Below, in pieces: positions 26,906-35,223 of a stretch of 64,000 bases of DNA. The stretch's first letter is position 1. The number at the start of each line of letters is the position of its first letter. Origin of the DNA: Paucibacter sp963740455 (GTDB lineage: Bacteria; Pseudomonadota; Gammaproteobacteria; Burkholderiales; Burkholderiaceae_C); NCBI GenBank assembly GCA_963740455.1, contig CAVUEF010000026.1, positions 102,089 to 166,088 of the forward strand, read 5' to 3'. The translations under genes and the position numbers were made by a program. The notes beneath the pieces were generated by a model, which saw only the letters and a program-made list of their open reading frames with translations, was not told the origin of the DNA and ran no database searches.

Positions 26906-27754
26906 ATGCGAAACAGTCATCCATCCGAAGCCAGCCAGCCTGTGGCGCAGGCCGCCCATCGAGGATTGCTGCTGGGCTTTGTCGGCGTGTTCATTTTTGC
27001 CTTGAGTATTCCGATGACGCGGCTGGCCAGCGGCAGCAATGCGGCGCCCCAGCTCGATCCGGTGTTCGTGGCGCTGGGCCGCGCGGCACTGGCTGGCGTG
27101 CTGGCGGCAACTTACCTCTATCTCAGCAAGGCCAATCGGCCCGGCTTGGCGCAACTGCAGCCGCTGCTGCTGACCGCCGCCGGCGTGGTGTTCGGCTGGC
27201 CATTGTTTCTGGGTTGGGCAGTGCGATCGGTCGATGCCGTGCATGCCTCGGTGATCTCGGGTGTCTTGCCCTTGGCCACGGCTGCGCTGGCCGCGCTGCT
27301 ATTGCATCAGCGGCCAAGTCGCAGCTTTTGGCTGTGTGCGCTGGCGGGCTTTGGTCTCGTGCTGGGCTTTGCCTGGTGGCGCGGCGCAGCGGGCTTTCAG
27401 GTCGCCGACGGCCTGCTGCTGCTGGCCGTGCTGTGCGCCTCTTATGGCTATGTGAGCGGCGCGCGGCTGTCGCAGCAACTCAAGCCCGAGCAGGTGATCT
27501 CGTGGGTGCTGGTGCTGTCGCTGCCGATCACGCTGCCGGTGGCCTGGTGGACCTGGCCTGCGCAGCCGGTGGCGCCGTCGGCCTGGGGCGGCTTCTTGTA
27601 CGTGTCGGTGTTCTCGATGTGGCTGGGCTTCTTTGCCTGGTACCGGGCGCTCGCGCTCGGCGGTACGGTGCGCGTGAGCCAGGTGCAGGTCTTGCAGCCG
27701 TTTCTGTCGATGCTGCTGGCCGTGCCGATACTGGGCGAACACTGGACGGCATGA
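26906..27754 (+). CDS. EamA-family (DMT) transporter with frameshifted C-terminus
   Basis: A 282-residue inner-membrane protein of the drug/metabolite transporter superfamily, with two EamA repeats and about nine hydrophobic helices. The frame stops after PILGEHWTA. The expected last helix, readable as GLFALAVVAVVWLGKRMPVS, lies in the +1 frame and ends at 27821. A small indel between about 27740 and 27760 therefore removes the tenth helix. The protein may still be made but would have an odd number of helices, so function is doubtful unless this is a sequencing error. Substrate unknown. Confidence 0.82.
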   Translation: MRNSHPSEASQPVAQAAHRGLLLGFVGVFIFALSIPMTRLASGSNAAPQLDPVFVALGRAALAGVLAATYLYLSKANRPGLAQLQPLLLTAAGVVFGWPLFLGWAVRSVDAVHASVISGVLPLATAALAALLLHQRPSRSFWLCALAGFGLVLGFAWWRGAAGFQVADGLLLLAVLCASYGYVSGARLSQQLKPEQVISWVLVLSLPITLPVAWWTWPAQPVAPSAWGGFLYVSVFSMWLGFFAWYRALALGGTVRVSQVQVLQPFLSMLLAVPILGEHWTA

Positions 27755-27851
27755 CGCTGGCTTGTTCGCGCTCGCCGTGGTGGCGGTGGTGTGGCTTGGC
27801 AAGCGCATGCCGGTAAGCTGAAGACCTTGCGCGACTGACGGAGAAGAACGC

Positions 27852-28553
27852 ATGAAGACGCTGGGCATCCTGGGTGGCATGAGTTGGGAGTCGACCTTGC
27901 CGATCTACCGGCTGCTGAACCAGCATGTGGCGCGCCGCCTGGGCGGCCTGCACAGTGCCAAGATCGTGCTGCACAGCGTCGACTTTGCCGAGATCGAAGC
28001 GTTGCAACGGTGCGATGACTGGGACGAGGCCGGGCAGGTGCTGGGCGCCGCCGCGGCTGGATTGCGACTCGCCGGCGCGCAGGGTTTGCTGATCGCCACC
28101 AACACCATGCACAAGGTCGCCGATCAGATCGAGCACTTGGGCGGACTGCCGGTGCTGCACATCGCGGACGCCACCGCCGCCGCGCTCAAAGCAGCGGGCC
28201 TGCAACGTGCCGGACTGCTGGCCACGCGCTACACGATGGAGCAGGATTTTTACCGGCAGCGACTGGAGCGACACGGCATCGAGACCATCACGCCGCCGCT
28301 TGGCGCGCGCGACACCGTGCATCGCATCATTTACGATGAATTGTGCCGGGGCCAGGTCTTGCCGGAATCGCGCGCGGCCTATCGGCGCATCATGCTGGAT
28401 CTGGCCGAGCAAGGCGCGCAAGGCATGATTCTGGGCTGCACCGAAATCAACCTGTTGATCGATCCGCTGGACGCCGCTTGGTGCCCGGTGCCCCTGTTCG
28501 ATACCACCGCGCTGCATGCGCAAGCGGCGGTGGACTGGATGTTGCAACCCTGA
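27852..28553 (+). CDS. Aspartate/glutamate racemase family protein (YgeA-like)
   Basis: A 233-residue Asp/Glu racemase-superfamily protein. The N-terminal GILGGMSWEST is typical. The first catalytic position is Thr, in ATNTMHK, and the second is Cys, in GCTEINLLI. This Thr/Cys pair is the arrangement known for E. coli YgeA-type L-Asp/Glu-specific racemases, in contrast to the Cys/Cys pair of most family members. The ATG follows GGAGAAG. It lies 13 bp before the aminotransferase gene, suggesting joint expression. Confidence 0.88.
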   Translation: MKTLGILGGMSWESTLPIYRLLNQHVARRLGGLHSAKIVLHSVDFAEIEALQRCDDWDEAGQVLGAAAAGLRLAGAQGLLIATNTMHKVADQIEHLGGLPVLHIADATAAALKAAGLQRAGLLATRYTMEQDFYRQRLERHGIETITPPLGARDTVHRIIYDELCRGQVLPESRAAYRRIMLDLAEQGAQGMILGCTEINLLIDPLDAAWCPVPLFDTTALHAQAAVDWMLQP

Positions 28554-28566
28554 GAGAGCAAAGCTT

Positions 28567-29772
28567 ATGACCCCCTGGAAACTTGCCAAACGCGCCGCGC
28601 GCATGAACCCGTCGATCATTCGGGAGATCCTCAAGCTGACCGAGCAGTCCGACGTCTTGTCGATGGCCGGCGGCCTGCCGTCGGCCGATAGCTTTCCGGT
28701 GGCTGCGCTGAAGGCGGCTTGCGACAGGGTGCTCACCGAGAACCCGCGGGAAGCCCTGCAATACGCGGCCAGCGAGGGTTTCGCGCCGCTGCGCGAATGG
28801 GTGGCGGCGCGCGTGGCCAGCTTGGGCGTGCAGGCAACAGCGGACCAGGTTTTGATCACCACCGGATCGCAGCAGGGACTGGATCTGGTTGGCAAAATCC
28901 TGTGCGACGCGGGCGCGCCGGTGGCGGTCGAGACGCCCACCTACCTGGGCGCGCTGCAGGCATTCGCACCCTACGAGCCGATCTTCGCGAGCCTGGCCAG
29001 TGACGAGCAGGGCGTGCTGCCCGAGGCCATAGCTCAGTTGCCGCACGACGCACCCGGCACGCGCTTCGCCTACCTGCTGCCCAATTACCAAAATCCCACC
29101 GGCCGCGTGATGAGCGCCGAGCGGCGCCAGGCCGTGGTGGCGGCGGCGCGCGCGGCCAGCGTGCCCATCGTCGAGGACAACCCTTACGGCGACTTGTGGT
29201 ACGACGTGCCACCGTCGCCGGCGCTGAGCTCGCTCTGGCCCGAAGGGTCGGTCTATCTCGGGTCGTTCTCCAAGGTGCTGACGCCGGGTTTTCGCTTGGG
29301 CTATGTGATCGCGCCCAAGGCGCTCTACCCGAAGCTGCTGCAAGCCAAGCAGGCGGCCGATCTGCACACGCCGGGTTTCAACCAGCGCGTCGTCTACGAG
29401 GTCGTCAAGAACGGTTTTCTGGACAGCCATGTGCCCACCATCCGCGCGCTCTACAAGGCGAACCGCGACGCAATGGCCGCCGCCTTAAGGCAACACCTGC
29501 CCCCGGGTTGCGAGTGGCTGGAGCCGCAAGGCGGCATGTTTTTCTGGATCCGCCTGCCTGAAGGGCTGGACGCGATGGCGCTGCTGCCGCTGGCGGTCGA
29601 GGCCGGCATTGCCTTCGTGCCGGGCGCTGCTTTCTACGCCGAAGCGCCGGACCCACGCACCTTGCGACTCTCGTTCGTGACGCTCAATCCGGCGCAGATC
29701 GCCGAAGGCGTGGAGATTCTGGGTCGTGTGCTGCGCGAAGCGCTGACGCTGGTCGAGGCGCCGACGCCGTGA
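28567..29772 (+). CDS. PLP-dependent aminotransferase, class I/II
   Basis: A 401-residue fold-type I aminotransferase of the 2-aminoadipate/aromatic (LysN, KAT-like) group. TTGSQQGLDL binds the cofactor phosphate, YLLPNYQNPTG is the conserved Asn-Pro-Thr-Gly block, VEDNPYGDL holds the pyridine-binding Asp, and SFSKVLTPGFRLGY has the Schiff-base Lys. The amino donor cannot be told from sequence. I chose ATG 28567 because the conserved WKLAKRA start follows it. A GST gene remnant overlaps its stop by 4 bp. Confidence 0.92.
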   Translation: MTPWKLAKRAARMNPSIIREILKLTEQSDVLSMAGGLPSADSFPVAALKAACDRVLTENPREALQYAASEGFAPLREWVAARVASLGVQATADQVLITTGSQQGLDLVGKILCDAGAPVAVETPTYLGALQAFAPYEPIFASLASDEQGVLPEAIAQLPHDAPGTRFAYLLPNYQNPTGRVMSAERRQAVVAAARAASVPIVEDNPYGDLWYDVPPSPALSSLWPEGSVYLGSFSKVLTPGFRLGYVIAPKALYPKLLQAKQAADLHTPGFNQRVVYEVVKNGFLDSHVPTIRALYKANRDAMAAALRQHLPPGCEWLEPQGGMFFWIRLPEGLDAMALLPLAVEAGIAFVPGAAFYAEAPDPRTLRLSFVTLNPAQIAEGVEILGRVLREALTLVEAPTP

Positions 29773-29903
29773 CCACGTCAGTTCACATCTGGGGAAGACT
29801 GAGCTCGATCAATGTGCGCAAGCTCGTCCGGGCCGCGCAGGAGGTGGAAATTGAATGTGTCGGCGCCGCGCCCGGACAGCGCAATGTCAAGATGCACATT
29901 TGA
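29769..29903 (+). pseudogene. Glutathione S-transferase N-terminal fragment
   Basis: A 44-codon frame opening with GTG inside the aminotransferase stop (GTGA overlap). It reads VHIWGRLSSINVRKLVRAAQ, the start of the thioredoxin-like GST N-terminal domain (WGRxSSxNVRKVxW with the catalytic Ser). It then stops after EVEIECVGA and about 12 further residues, where a GST would continue for about 160 more. This looks like a 3'-deleted gst gene once coupled to the aminotransferase gene. The annotation rests on motif recognition. Confidence 0.65.
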
Positions 29904-29935
29904 CTGATTTCCAAGCCCTCATCGGAAAGCTCGTC

Positions 29936-30574
29936 ATGTTCGGCACCCACGATCTTGCGCTGTTTATTGTCTCGGGTCTCTTGCTCAATATGGCACCCGG
30001 GCCGGATTCGATCCTCGTCATGACGCGCAGCGCCACACAGGGCTGGCGCGCCGGGTCGGCCGCGGCGCTGGGCATTGGCGCGGGGATCTTTGTGCATATT
30101 TTTGCGGCGGCTCTTGGGTTGTCGGCGCTACTGGCCACATCGACGGCTGCCTTTGCCATGGTCAAGTATGCGGGCGCGGCCTATTTGCTGTACATCGGTC
30201 TGACGATGCTGCGCAGCAAGCCAGCCTCGGAGGCCAAAGCGCTGCTGGAACTGCAGCCTGCGCTGACGTATCGCCGCATCTTCGCCCAGGGTTTTCTGAC
30301 CAATGTGCTTAACCCGAAGGTGGCGGTCTTCTTTCTGGCCTTCGTGCCCCAATTCATCGATCCACACACGCCGAACAAGGCGCTTGCCTTCATCGTGCTG
30401 GGATGTATCTTCAACTTCAACGGCATGTTGTGGTGTCACTTTCTGGCGGTGTCCGCCTCTCTGGCCAGCCAACGTTTTCAGGCCAACCGATGGCTGGTGC
30501 TTTGGCTCAATCGCTTGATCGGCGGCCTGTTTGTTTCGTTCGGCATCAAGCTCGCGCTGGCACGGCAAGGCTGA
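29936..30574 (+). CDS. LysE-family translocator (amino acid exporter)
   Basis: A 212-residue RhtB/LysE-type exporter with about six hydrophobic helices. The N-terminal FIVSGLLLNMAPGPDSILVM contains the conserved NxxPGP motif. GFLTNVLNPKVAVFFLAFVPQFI is the second family signature. It probably exports an amino acid or derivative. I chose ATG 29936 because the first helix begins there; an in-frame ATG at 29855 would overlap the GST remnant region and adds charged residues not seen in the family. Confidence 0.92.
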   Translation: MFGTHDLALFIVSGLLLNMAPGPDSILVMTRSATQGWRAGSAAALGIGAGIFVHIFAAALGLSALLATSTAAFAMVKYAGAAYLLYIGLTMLRSKPASEAKALLELQPALTYRRIFAQGFLTNVLNPKVAVFFLAFVPQFIDPHTPNKALAFIVLGCIFNFNGMLWCHFLAVSASLASQRFQANRWLVLWLNRLIGGLFVSFGIKLALARQG

Positions 30575-30607
30575 GCCATTTCATTGATTCAAGCAAAGAG
30601 GGACGGT

Positions 30608-30783
30608 ATGAGAAAGCAGCGCAGATTCCAGCGTGGTGCGCGGACTCAAGCTGGGCGTGCCCGAAGACCCGGTTACCGGCAGTCTGAATGCGGGTCTCGC
30701 GCGTGCATGTGTGGCGCGAAGGGCTCGATACCTGGATAGGCGGCGACGTGACGCCGCTGATCAGCGGGCAGTTGCTGTTGTGA
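30608..30783 (+). pseudogene. PhzF-family epimerase remnant with internal deletion and frameshift
   Basis: The ATG at 30608 has AGAGGGA upstream and reads MRKQRRFQ, like a PhzF N-terminus. After a short break the sequence reads GVPEDPVTGSLNAGLAR, the PhzF signature EDPVTGSxxxxL. After a frame change it reads VHVWREGLDTWIGGDV and stops at 30781-30783, a normal PhzF C-terminus. Most of the ~280-residue protein is missing. It is a decayed isomerase gene with both ends retained. Confidence 0.7.
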
Positions 30784-30840
30784 GTGGCCACGCGTCCAAG
30801 GCTAAGATCGAACCGAGTATTCGCTGACCCGAAAGTGATC

Positions 30841-31572
30841 ATGACCGAAGCCTTGTTTCGAGAAGACGCTCATCTGCGCAGTTGCGAGGCGCTCGTGCAG
30901 CGCGTTGACGAGCATGGCGTGGTGCTCGACCGTACCGTGTTCTACCCGACCGGCGGGGGCCAGGCGGGCGACCGCGGCGAGTTGCGCCTGGGGGACGGCG
31001 CCGCTCTCCAGATTGCCAACACGCGCAAGGGTGCCGATGCCGGAGAAGTGCTGCATGTCGCCGCGCCGGGACAGCAAACATTGCTGGCACGTTTCACGCC
31101 CGGCACGGCAGTCACGGCGCAGATTGACTGGGAGCGCCGCTCGCGCCATATGCGCTTTCACACCAGCACGCATTTGCTGTGCGCGCTGGTGCCACACCCG
31201 GTCGATGGTTGCTCGATCACCGCCGACTACGCGCGGCTCGATTTCCATATGGACGAAGCCCTCGACAAGGCCGCGCTGAACGCAGGCCTGGCGCGCTTGG
31301 TGATGGAGGCGCATGCGGTCAGCCACAGCTGGATCAGCGACGCTGAGCTCGACGCCAACCCCGGCTTGGTACGAAGTATGAGCGTGCAGCCGCCGCGCGG
31401 CTCGGGCCGGGTGCGCGTGCTCAAGATTGACGGCGTCGACCTGCAGCCCTGCGGTGGCACGCATGTCGCCAACACCGCCGAGATCGGCAACGTAGTCGTG
31501 ACCAAGATTGAGAAGAAGGGGGCCATGACCCGCAGGGTCGTGCTCGGCTTTGTCGAGCCGGCTGCAGGCTGA
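30841..31572 (+). CDS. Alanyl-tRNA editing protein (AlaX type)
   Basis: A 243-residue free-standing AlaRS editing domain that hydrolyses Ser- or Gly-mischarged tRNA-Ala. The zinc ligands are in HTSTHLL and CGGTHVANT. The N-terminal VFYPTGGGQAGDRGEL is the Gly-rich barrel motif of the longer AlaX form. There is no synthetase catalytic domain. I chose ATG 30841 as the conserved start of AlaX; the open frame upstream overlaps the PhzF remnant. Confidence 0.92.
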   Translation: MTEALFREDAHLRSCEALVQRVDEHGVVLDRTVFYPTGGGQAGDRGELRLGDGAALQIANTRKGADAGEVLHVAAPGQQTLLARFTPGTAVTAQIDWERRSRHMRFHTSTHLLCALVPHPVDGCSITADYARLDFHMDEALDKAALNAGLARLVMEAHAVSHSWISDAELDANPGLVRSMSVQPPRGSGRVRVLKIDGVDLQPCGGTHVANTAEIGNVVVTKIEKKGAMTRRVVLGFVEPAAG

Positions 31573-31696
31573 TGAGGTGCCGAGCCGGCGCCGACGGGCG
31601 GGCGCAGAAGCGGGTCTGGCCGATAAGGGGCGAGGCCTTGGTGCAACCGCTGCGGGCTACCCGCTGCTGTAGCGTAAGCGCCGGATCAAGCCCCCG

Positions 31697-32161
31697 TCAT
31701 TTCAAATCTTCAGACTGGTACTTGTCGTGGCATGCCTTGCAACTGCGACCGACTGCGCCAACGGCGGCCTTGATCTGATCGAGATTGCCAGCCTTGGCAG
31801 CGGCGTCGAGTTTGACGACTTCGACCTGCAGCTTGTCAGCAGCTTCCTTGAACTTGGCGGGTTCCTTCCAGACTTCGGGCTTGGCACGCGTCGGCGCCGC
31901 CATATCGGTCCCATCGCCGAACGCCGACCAAGGCAGGCTCGACAGGGTGGCGACCATGGCGGCGTTGTCGGCAGCAGCTTTTGCGTCAAACGGTGCGCGA
32001 CCGCTGGCCATGGCTGCGATGCGTCCGAAATGGGTGCTCATCATGAACATCGTGCTCTGGCGGTACTTGATCGCGTCTTCAGGTTTTCTGAATTGGGCGG
32101 ACGCCGGCACAGCGGCACCCAGGGCGCAGGCGGTGGTCAGGGCAAGCAGTACTCTATTCAT
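31697..32161 (-). CDS. Class II cytochrome c (cytochrome c')
   Basis: A 154-residue periplasmic haem protein. Residues 1-22 are a signal peptide ending ASA. A four-helix bundle follows, with KYRQSTMFMMSTHFGRIAAM in helix 1 and the C-terminal haem motif SCKACHDKYQ. Cytochromes c' bind NO/O2 or carry electrons. It is divergently arranged with a cytochrome b gene 188 bp away, a common pairing that suggests electron transfer between them (inference). Confidence 0.93.
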   Translation of the reverse strand: MNRVLLALTTACALGAAVPASAQFRKPEDAIKYRQSTMFMMSTHFGRIAAMASGRAPFDAKAAADNAAMVATLSSLPWSAFGDGTDMAAPTRAKPEVWKEPAKFKEAADKLQVEVVKLDAAAKAGNLDQIKAAVGAVGRSCKACHDKYQSEDLK

Positions 32162-32349
32162 GATGAAATCTCGAGTGACAGTAGTGACATTGAACCTCGC
32201 CTTCGACCGGCGAGCGACGCAGCGCCGGCAGTTTACGCAGAACAGCAGATTTCTGCAGCGCCGGGTGCAAAACCTTGCCGATCTCCGGGTGGCGACTGCC
32301 GATTTGAATCAAGCCTGGCGCCTGCAAGACAATGGCGCCAGGAGGTTTC

Positions 32350-33048
32350 ATGCTGCAACGGACTGACTTGAAGCCGGTGCGCGTCTGGGACTTGCCCACC
32401 CGCGTGTTCCATTGGTCGCTTGCGCTGTGTGTGGTCGCGTCCGTGTTGAGCGCCAAGCTCGGCGGCAATGCGATGGAGTGGCACCTGCGCCTGGGTTACG
32501 CCGCTTTCACGCTGCTGTTGTTCCGCCTGATGTGGGGTCTGGTGGGAGGGCGCTGGTCGCGTTTTGTCAGGTTTGCGTACAGCCCGCAAGCGGTTTGGCG
32601 CTATTTGCGCGGCCGACCATTGCCCGAGGACGACTTCGAGGTCGGCCACAGCCCTTTGGGCGCGCTGTCGGTGTTTGCGATGCTCGCATTTCTGTCGCTA
32701 CAGGTGGGCACGGGACTGTTTGCCGATGACGAGATCGCTACCACCGGGCCTTTGATCGGGTGGGTGAGTGGCGCCACCAGCAAAGTCCTCACCGGCTATC
32801 ACAAGCATTGGGGGCAGTGGACGATTTTGCTGCTGGTGGGCCTGCATGTCGGCGCGATCACCTTCTACGTGCTGCGCCGTGGCAAGACGCTGATACGCCC
32901 GATGCTGAGCGGCGACAAACTGCTGCAATCAACCGTACCAGCCAGCCAGGACGGTTTGGCCAGGCGCCTGCTGGCGCTGGCGCTGCTGATGGTGTGCGCG
33001 GCGTTTGTCGCCTGGGTGGTGAGCTGGGGGCAACAGACAGGCGCCTAG
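32350..33048 (+). CDS. Cytochrome b/b561-family membrane protein
   Basis: A 232-residue di-haem b-type cytochrome. RVWDLPTRVFHWSLALC near the N-terminus holds the first haem His. HLRLGYAAFTLLLFRLMWG, GYHKHWGQWTILLLVGLHVG and a final hydrophobic helix give four or more membrane spans with several His ligands. It probably moves electrons between quinones and the divergently encoded cytochrome c'. I chose ATG 32350 because AGGAGG (32340-32345) sits just upstream. Confidence 0.9.
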   Translation: MLQRTDLKPVRVWDLPTRVFHWSLALCVVASVLSAKLGGNAMEWHLRLGYAAFTLLLFRLMWGLVGGRWSRFVRFAYSPQAVWRYLRGRPLPEDDFEVGHSPLGALSVFAMLAFLSLQVGTGLFADDEIATTGPLIGWVSGATSKVLTGYHKHWGQWTILLLVGLHVGAITFYVLRRGKTLIRPMLSGDKLLQSTVPASQDGLARRLLALALLMVCAAFVAWVVSWGQQTGA

Positions 33049-33077
33049 CGTCTTCGCCTAAACTGTCCTCTCAGCCC

Positions 33078-33569
33078 ATGCAAACACCTGATATTCAACT
33101 GATCTCACCCGACACACCCGAACTATGGGACGCCTGCCGCGAGATCTTGCGCGAGTACGAGGCGAGCCTGCAGGTGGATCTTTGCTTTCAGGGTTTCGAC
33201 GCCGAACTGGAGCGCTTGCCCGGCGAATACGCGCCGCCGGCCGGACTTTTTTTGTTGGCGCGGGTGAACGGCACGCTGGCCGGTTGCGGCGCGTTCCGCA
33301 ATCTCCCCGACGTCGATTACGCGAACGCGTGCGAAATGAAGCGGCTCTATGTGCGTCCCGCTTTCCGCCGCTTCGGCCTGGGTCGGCATCTGGCACAGGC
33401 CTTGATTGACCGTGCCACCGAGGCCGGCTATTCGGCCATGCTGCTCGACACGCTTGACGACATGGAGGCCGCGCGCGGACTCTATGACACGCTGGGATTC
33501 GAGGAGGTGCCGCCCTTCTACTTCAACCCGCTACCCGGCGCGCACTACCTCAAGGTGTCGCTCGCCTGA
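33078..33569 (+). CDS. GNAT-family N-acetyltransferase
   Basis: A 163-residue acetyltransferase. The acetyl-CoA-binding motif A is CEMKRLYVRPAFRRFGLGRH (R-x-x-F/G-x-G), and motif B is ARGLYDTLGFEEVPPFYFNP, a form seen in a common bacterial GNAT clade. The substrate is not predictable. It begins 29 bp after the cytochrome b stop and is followed 20 bp later by the SMP-30 gene; all are on the + strand. The start is set at the ATG in CAGCCCATG. Confidence 0.88.
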   Translation: MQTPDIQLISPDTPELWDACREILREYEASLQVDLCFQGFDAELERLPGEYAPPAGLFLLARVNGTLAGCGAFRNLPDVDYANACEMKRLYVRPAFRRFGLGRHLAQALIDRATEAGYSAMLLDTLDDMEAARGLYDTLGFEEVPPFYFNPLPGAHYLKVSLA

Positions 33570-33589
33570 GCGGTGCGCCGATCCGCCCC

Positions 33590-34513
33590 ATGCACGAAAC
33601 CCTCTACCACGTTGGCGTTGCAGTCAACACCGCTGCACGGCTCGGTGAATCGCCGCTCTGGCATCCCGTCGAGCAGGTGCTGTATTACGTAGATATTCCC
33701 GCCTGTCAGGTATTGCGCTTCGACCCCGCATCGCAAACGCTCACGCGCTGGGATGTCGTGACCGAAGTCGGATGCCTGGCGCCGATTGAGGCAGTTCAGG
33801 GCGGCGGCCTGTTGCTGGCCCAGCGCGACGGTCTGTGGCGCCTCGATACCGCCAGCGGCGAGCGCCGTCGAATCGCGGCGGCCCCATATGACACGCTGAC
33901 ACAGCGCTTCAACGACGGCAAGGCCGACCCGCAAGGGCGCTTCTGGGCCGGTACCATGCAAGAACCTGGCGAACCGGCGCTGCTGGCTGCCTTGTATCGG
34001 TATGCGGGTGGCGTGTTCGCGCGTATGGCAGATCAAGTGGCGACCGCCAACGGCCTGGCCTGGAGTCCGGATGGCAGCCTGCTCTACTGGGCCGACACGC
34101 GCGCCCACACGGTCTATGTTTTCGACTTTGACGCGACCAGCGGCAGCGTCGCGAACCGGCGAGTCTTCGCGCGCTTCGCGTCACGAGAGGCCGGGCAGCC
34201 GTTGAGTGCCTACGGCGGCCGTCCGGACGGCGCCGCAGTCGATGCACGCGGCAATTACTGGCTTGCCATGTACGAAGGCCAGCGCCTCGTCCAGTTGTCT
34301 CCCGCGGGTGAACAGCTGCGCGAGGTGGCGCTGCCGGTGCGCTGCCCGACCATGCCTTGTTTTGGTGGCGCCGACCTGCGCACGATCTATGTCACCAGTG
34401 CTTGCAACAAGCGCCCGCCAACTGAGCTGGCCGAGCAGCCCTGGGCCGGTTACGTGCTGCAATTGCGCGTCGAGACGCCGGGTTTGCCGGCCAACTTCGC
34501 CAAACTCGCCTGA
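33590..34513 (+). CDS. SMP-30/gluconolactonase family lactonase
   Basis: A 307-residue six-bladed beta-propeller of the SMP-30/LRE family, which hydrolyses sugar lactones such as gluconolactone with a divalent metal. Metal-ligand signatures: LGESPLWHPVEQ (Glu), RFNDGKADPQGRFWAGTM (Asn/Asp), TANGLAWSPDGSLLYWADT, and RPDGAAVDARGNYWLAMYEG (Asp). Length is normal. It is close behind the GNAT gene and upstream of the ATP synthase operon promoter. Confidence 0.92.
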   Translation: MHETLYHVGVAVNTAARLGESPLWHPVEQVLYYVDIPACQVLRFDPASQTLTRWDVVTEVGCLAPIEAVQGGGLLLAQRDGLWRLDTASGERRRIAAAPYDTLTQRFNDGKADPQGRFWAGTMQEPGEPALLAALYRYAGGVFARMADQVATANGLAWSPDGSLLYWADTRAHTVYVFDFDATSGSVANRRVFARFASREAGQPLSAYGGRPDGAAVDARGNYWLAMYEGQRLVQLSPAGEQLREVALPVRCPTMPCFGGADLRTIYVTSACNKRPPTELAEQPWAGYVLQLRVETPGLPANFAKLA

Positions 34514-34608
34514 CTCTGCGCCGTTGAAATCGAGCCAGCACATTTGTCCTGGCGCAAGGTGGGGCGTTACCGGCAGTTCGCGCACCCAGACAAACCCGGG
34601 CTTTCACG

Positions 34609-34614
34609 TATAAT
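34609..34614 (+). promoter_or_regulatory. Likely -10 element of the ATP synthase operon promoter
   Basis: A perfect TATAAT lies 60 bp upstream of the chosen atpI ATG, in an otherwise GC-rich stretch after the SMP-30 stop. No good -35 box is seen at 16-18 bp upstream. The segment GGGCTTTCACGTATAAT could act with weak -35 contacts. It is the only plausible promoter core between 34514 and 34675. Confidence 0.5.
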
Positions 34615-34674
34615 TCCGAGGCTTTGCTGCACGCAACCCCGAAAATTCTTGTCGACTCATTTCTGAAACACGCC

Positions 34675-35199
34675 ATGAGTAAGCTGGTCAAGAATTGCGC
34701 AAGTCCTGAGCCGTCAAATGGCGCACTCAGACCGACATGGGCGGGTGCAGCAAGCTGGGATGACGAGGTCGAGGCAATCTCTTTCAAACCCCTGACGCGT
34801 GAGCAAGCGCAGGAACTGCGAAAGAAGCTGCCCTCGATTTCGCCGTGGCGCGTGGTGGCGACGCAGGCGGTGATCGGGGTGCTTTGCAGCCTGATCGCCT
34901 GGCTGACAAGCGGCGACGCAAGCATGGCTTGGTCTGCGCTTTATGGAGCGGGTGCCGTGGTACTGCCAGGGGCCTTGCTGGCGCGTGGGATGACGAGAGG
35001 AGCAATTTCCTCACCGGCTGCTGCATCAAGGGCAGCCATGGGGTTCTTGTTCTGGGAGATGCTGAAGATTGCGGCAGCCGTCTCCTTGCTGGTGATCGCT
35101 GCCAAGGTGGTGCCCAACCTGAGCTGGCCGGCTTTGCTGATCACGATGGTTGTGTGCATGAAGGTGAACTGGGTTGCGCTGCTCTGGCGCGGCCGTTGA
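34675..35199 (+). CDS. atpI: ATP synthase subunit I
   Basis: A 174-residue AtpI with a charged cytoplasmic N-terminal part (~55 residues) and four hydrophobic helices. It helps assemble the c-ring and possibly transports Mg2+. The segment PWRVVATQAVIGVLCSLIAW begins helix 1. ATG 34675 (MSKLVKN) is chosen; the open frame starts at 34624, just downstream of the -10 box, which leaves little leader. First gene of the operon, 24 bp before atpB. Confidence 0.87.
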   Translation: MSKLVKNCASPEPSNGALRPTWAGAASWDDEVEAISFKPLTREQAQELRKKLPSISPWRVVATQAVIGVLCSLIAWLTSGDASMAWSALYGAGAVVLPGALLARGMTRGAISSPAAASRAAMGFLFWEMLKIAAAVSLLVIAAKVVPNLSWPALLITMVVCMKVNWVALLWRGR

Positions 35200-35223
35200 T
35201 GGACGACGAGACTGAAGAACACT

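Noticed and set aside
32154..32351. A minus-strand frame of about 65 codons ending in CHYCH, a possible haem motif, just ahead of cytochrome c'
   Set aside because: There is no signal peptide for a c-type cytochrome, its start coincides with the divergent cytochrome b start, and no ribosome site is present. Chance is more likely, though its position is curious.
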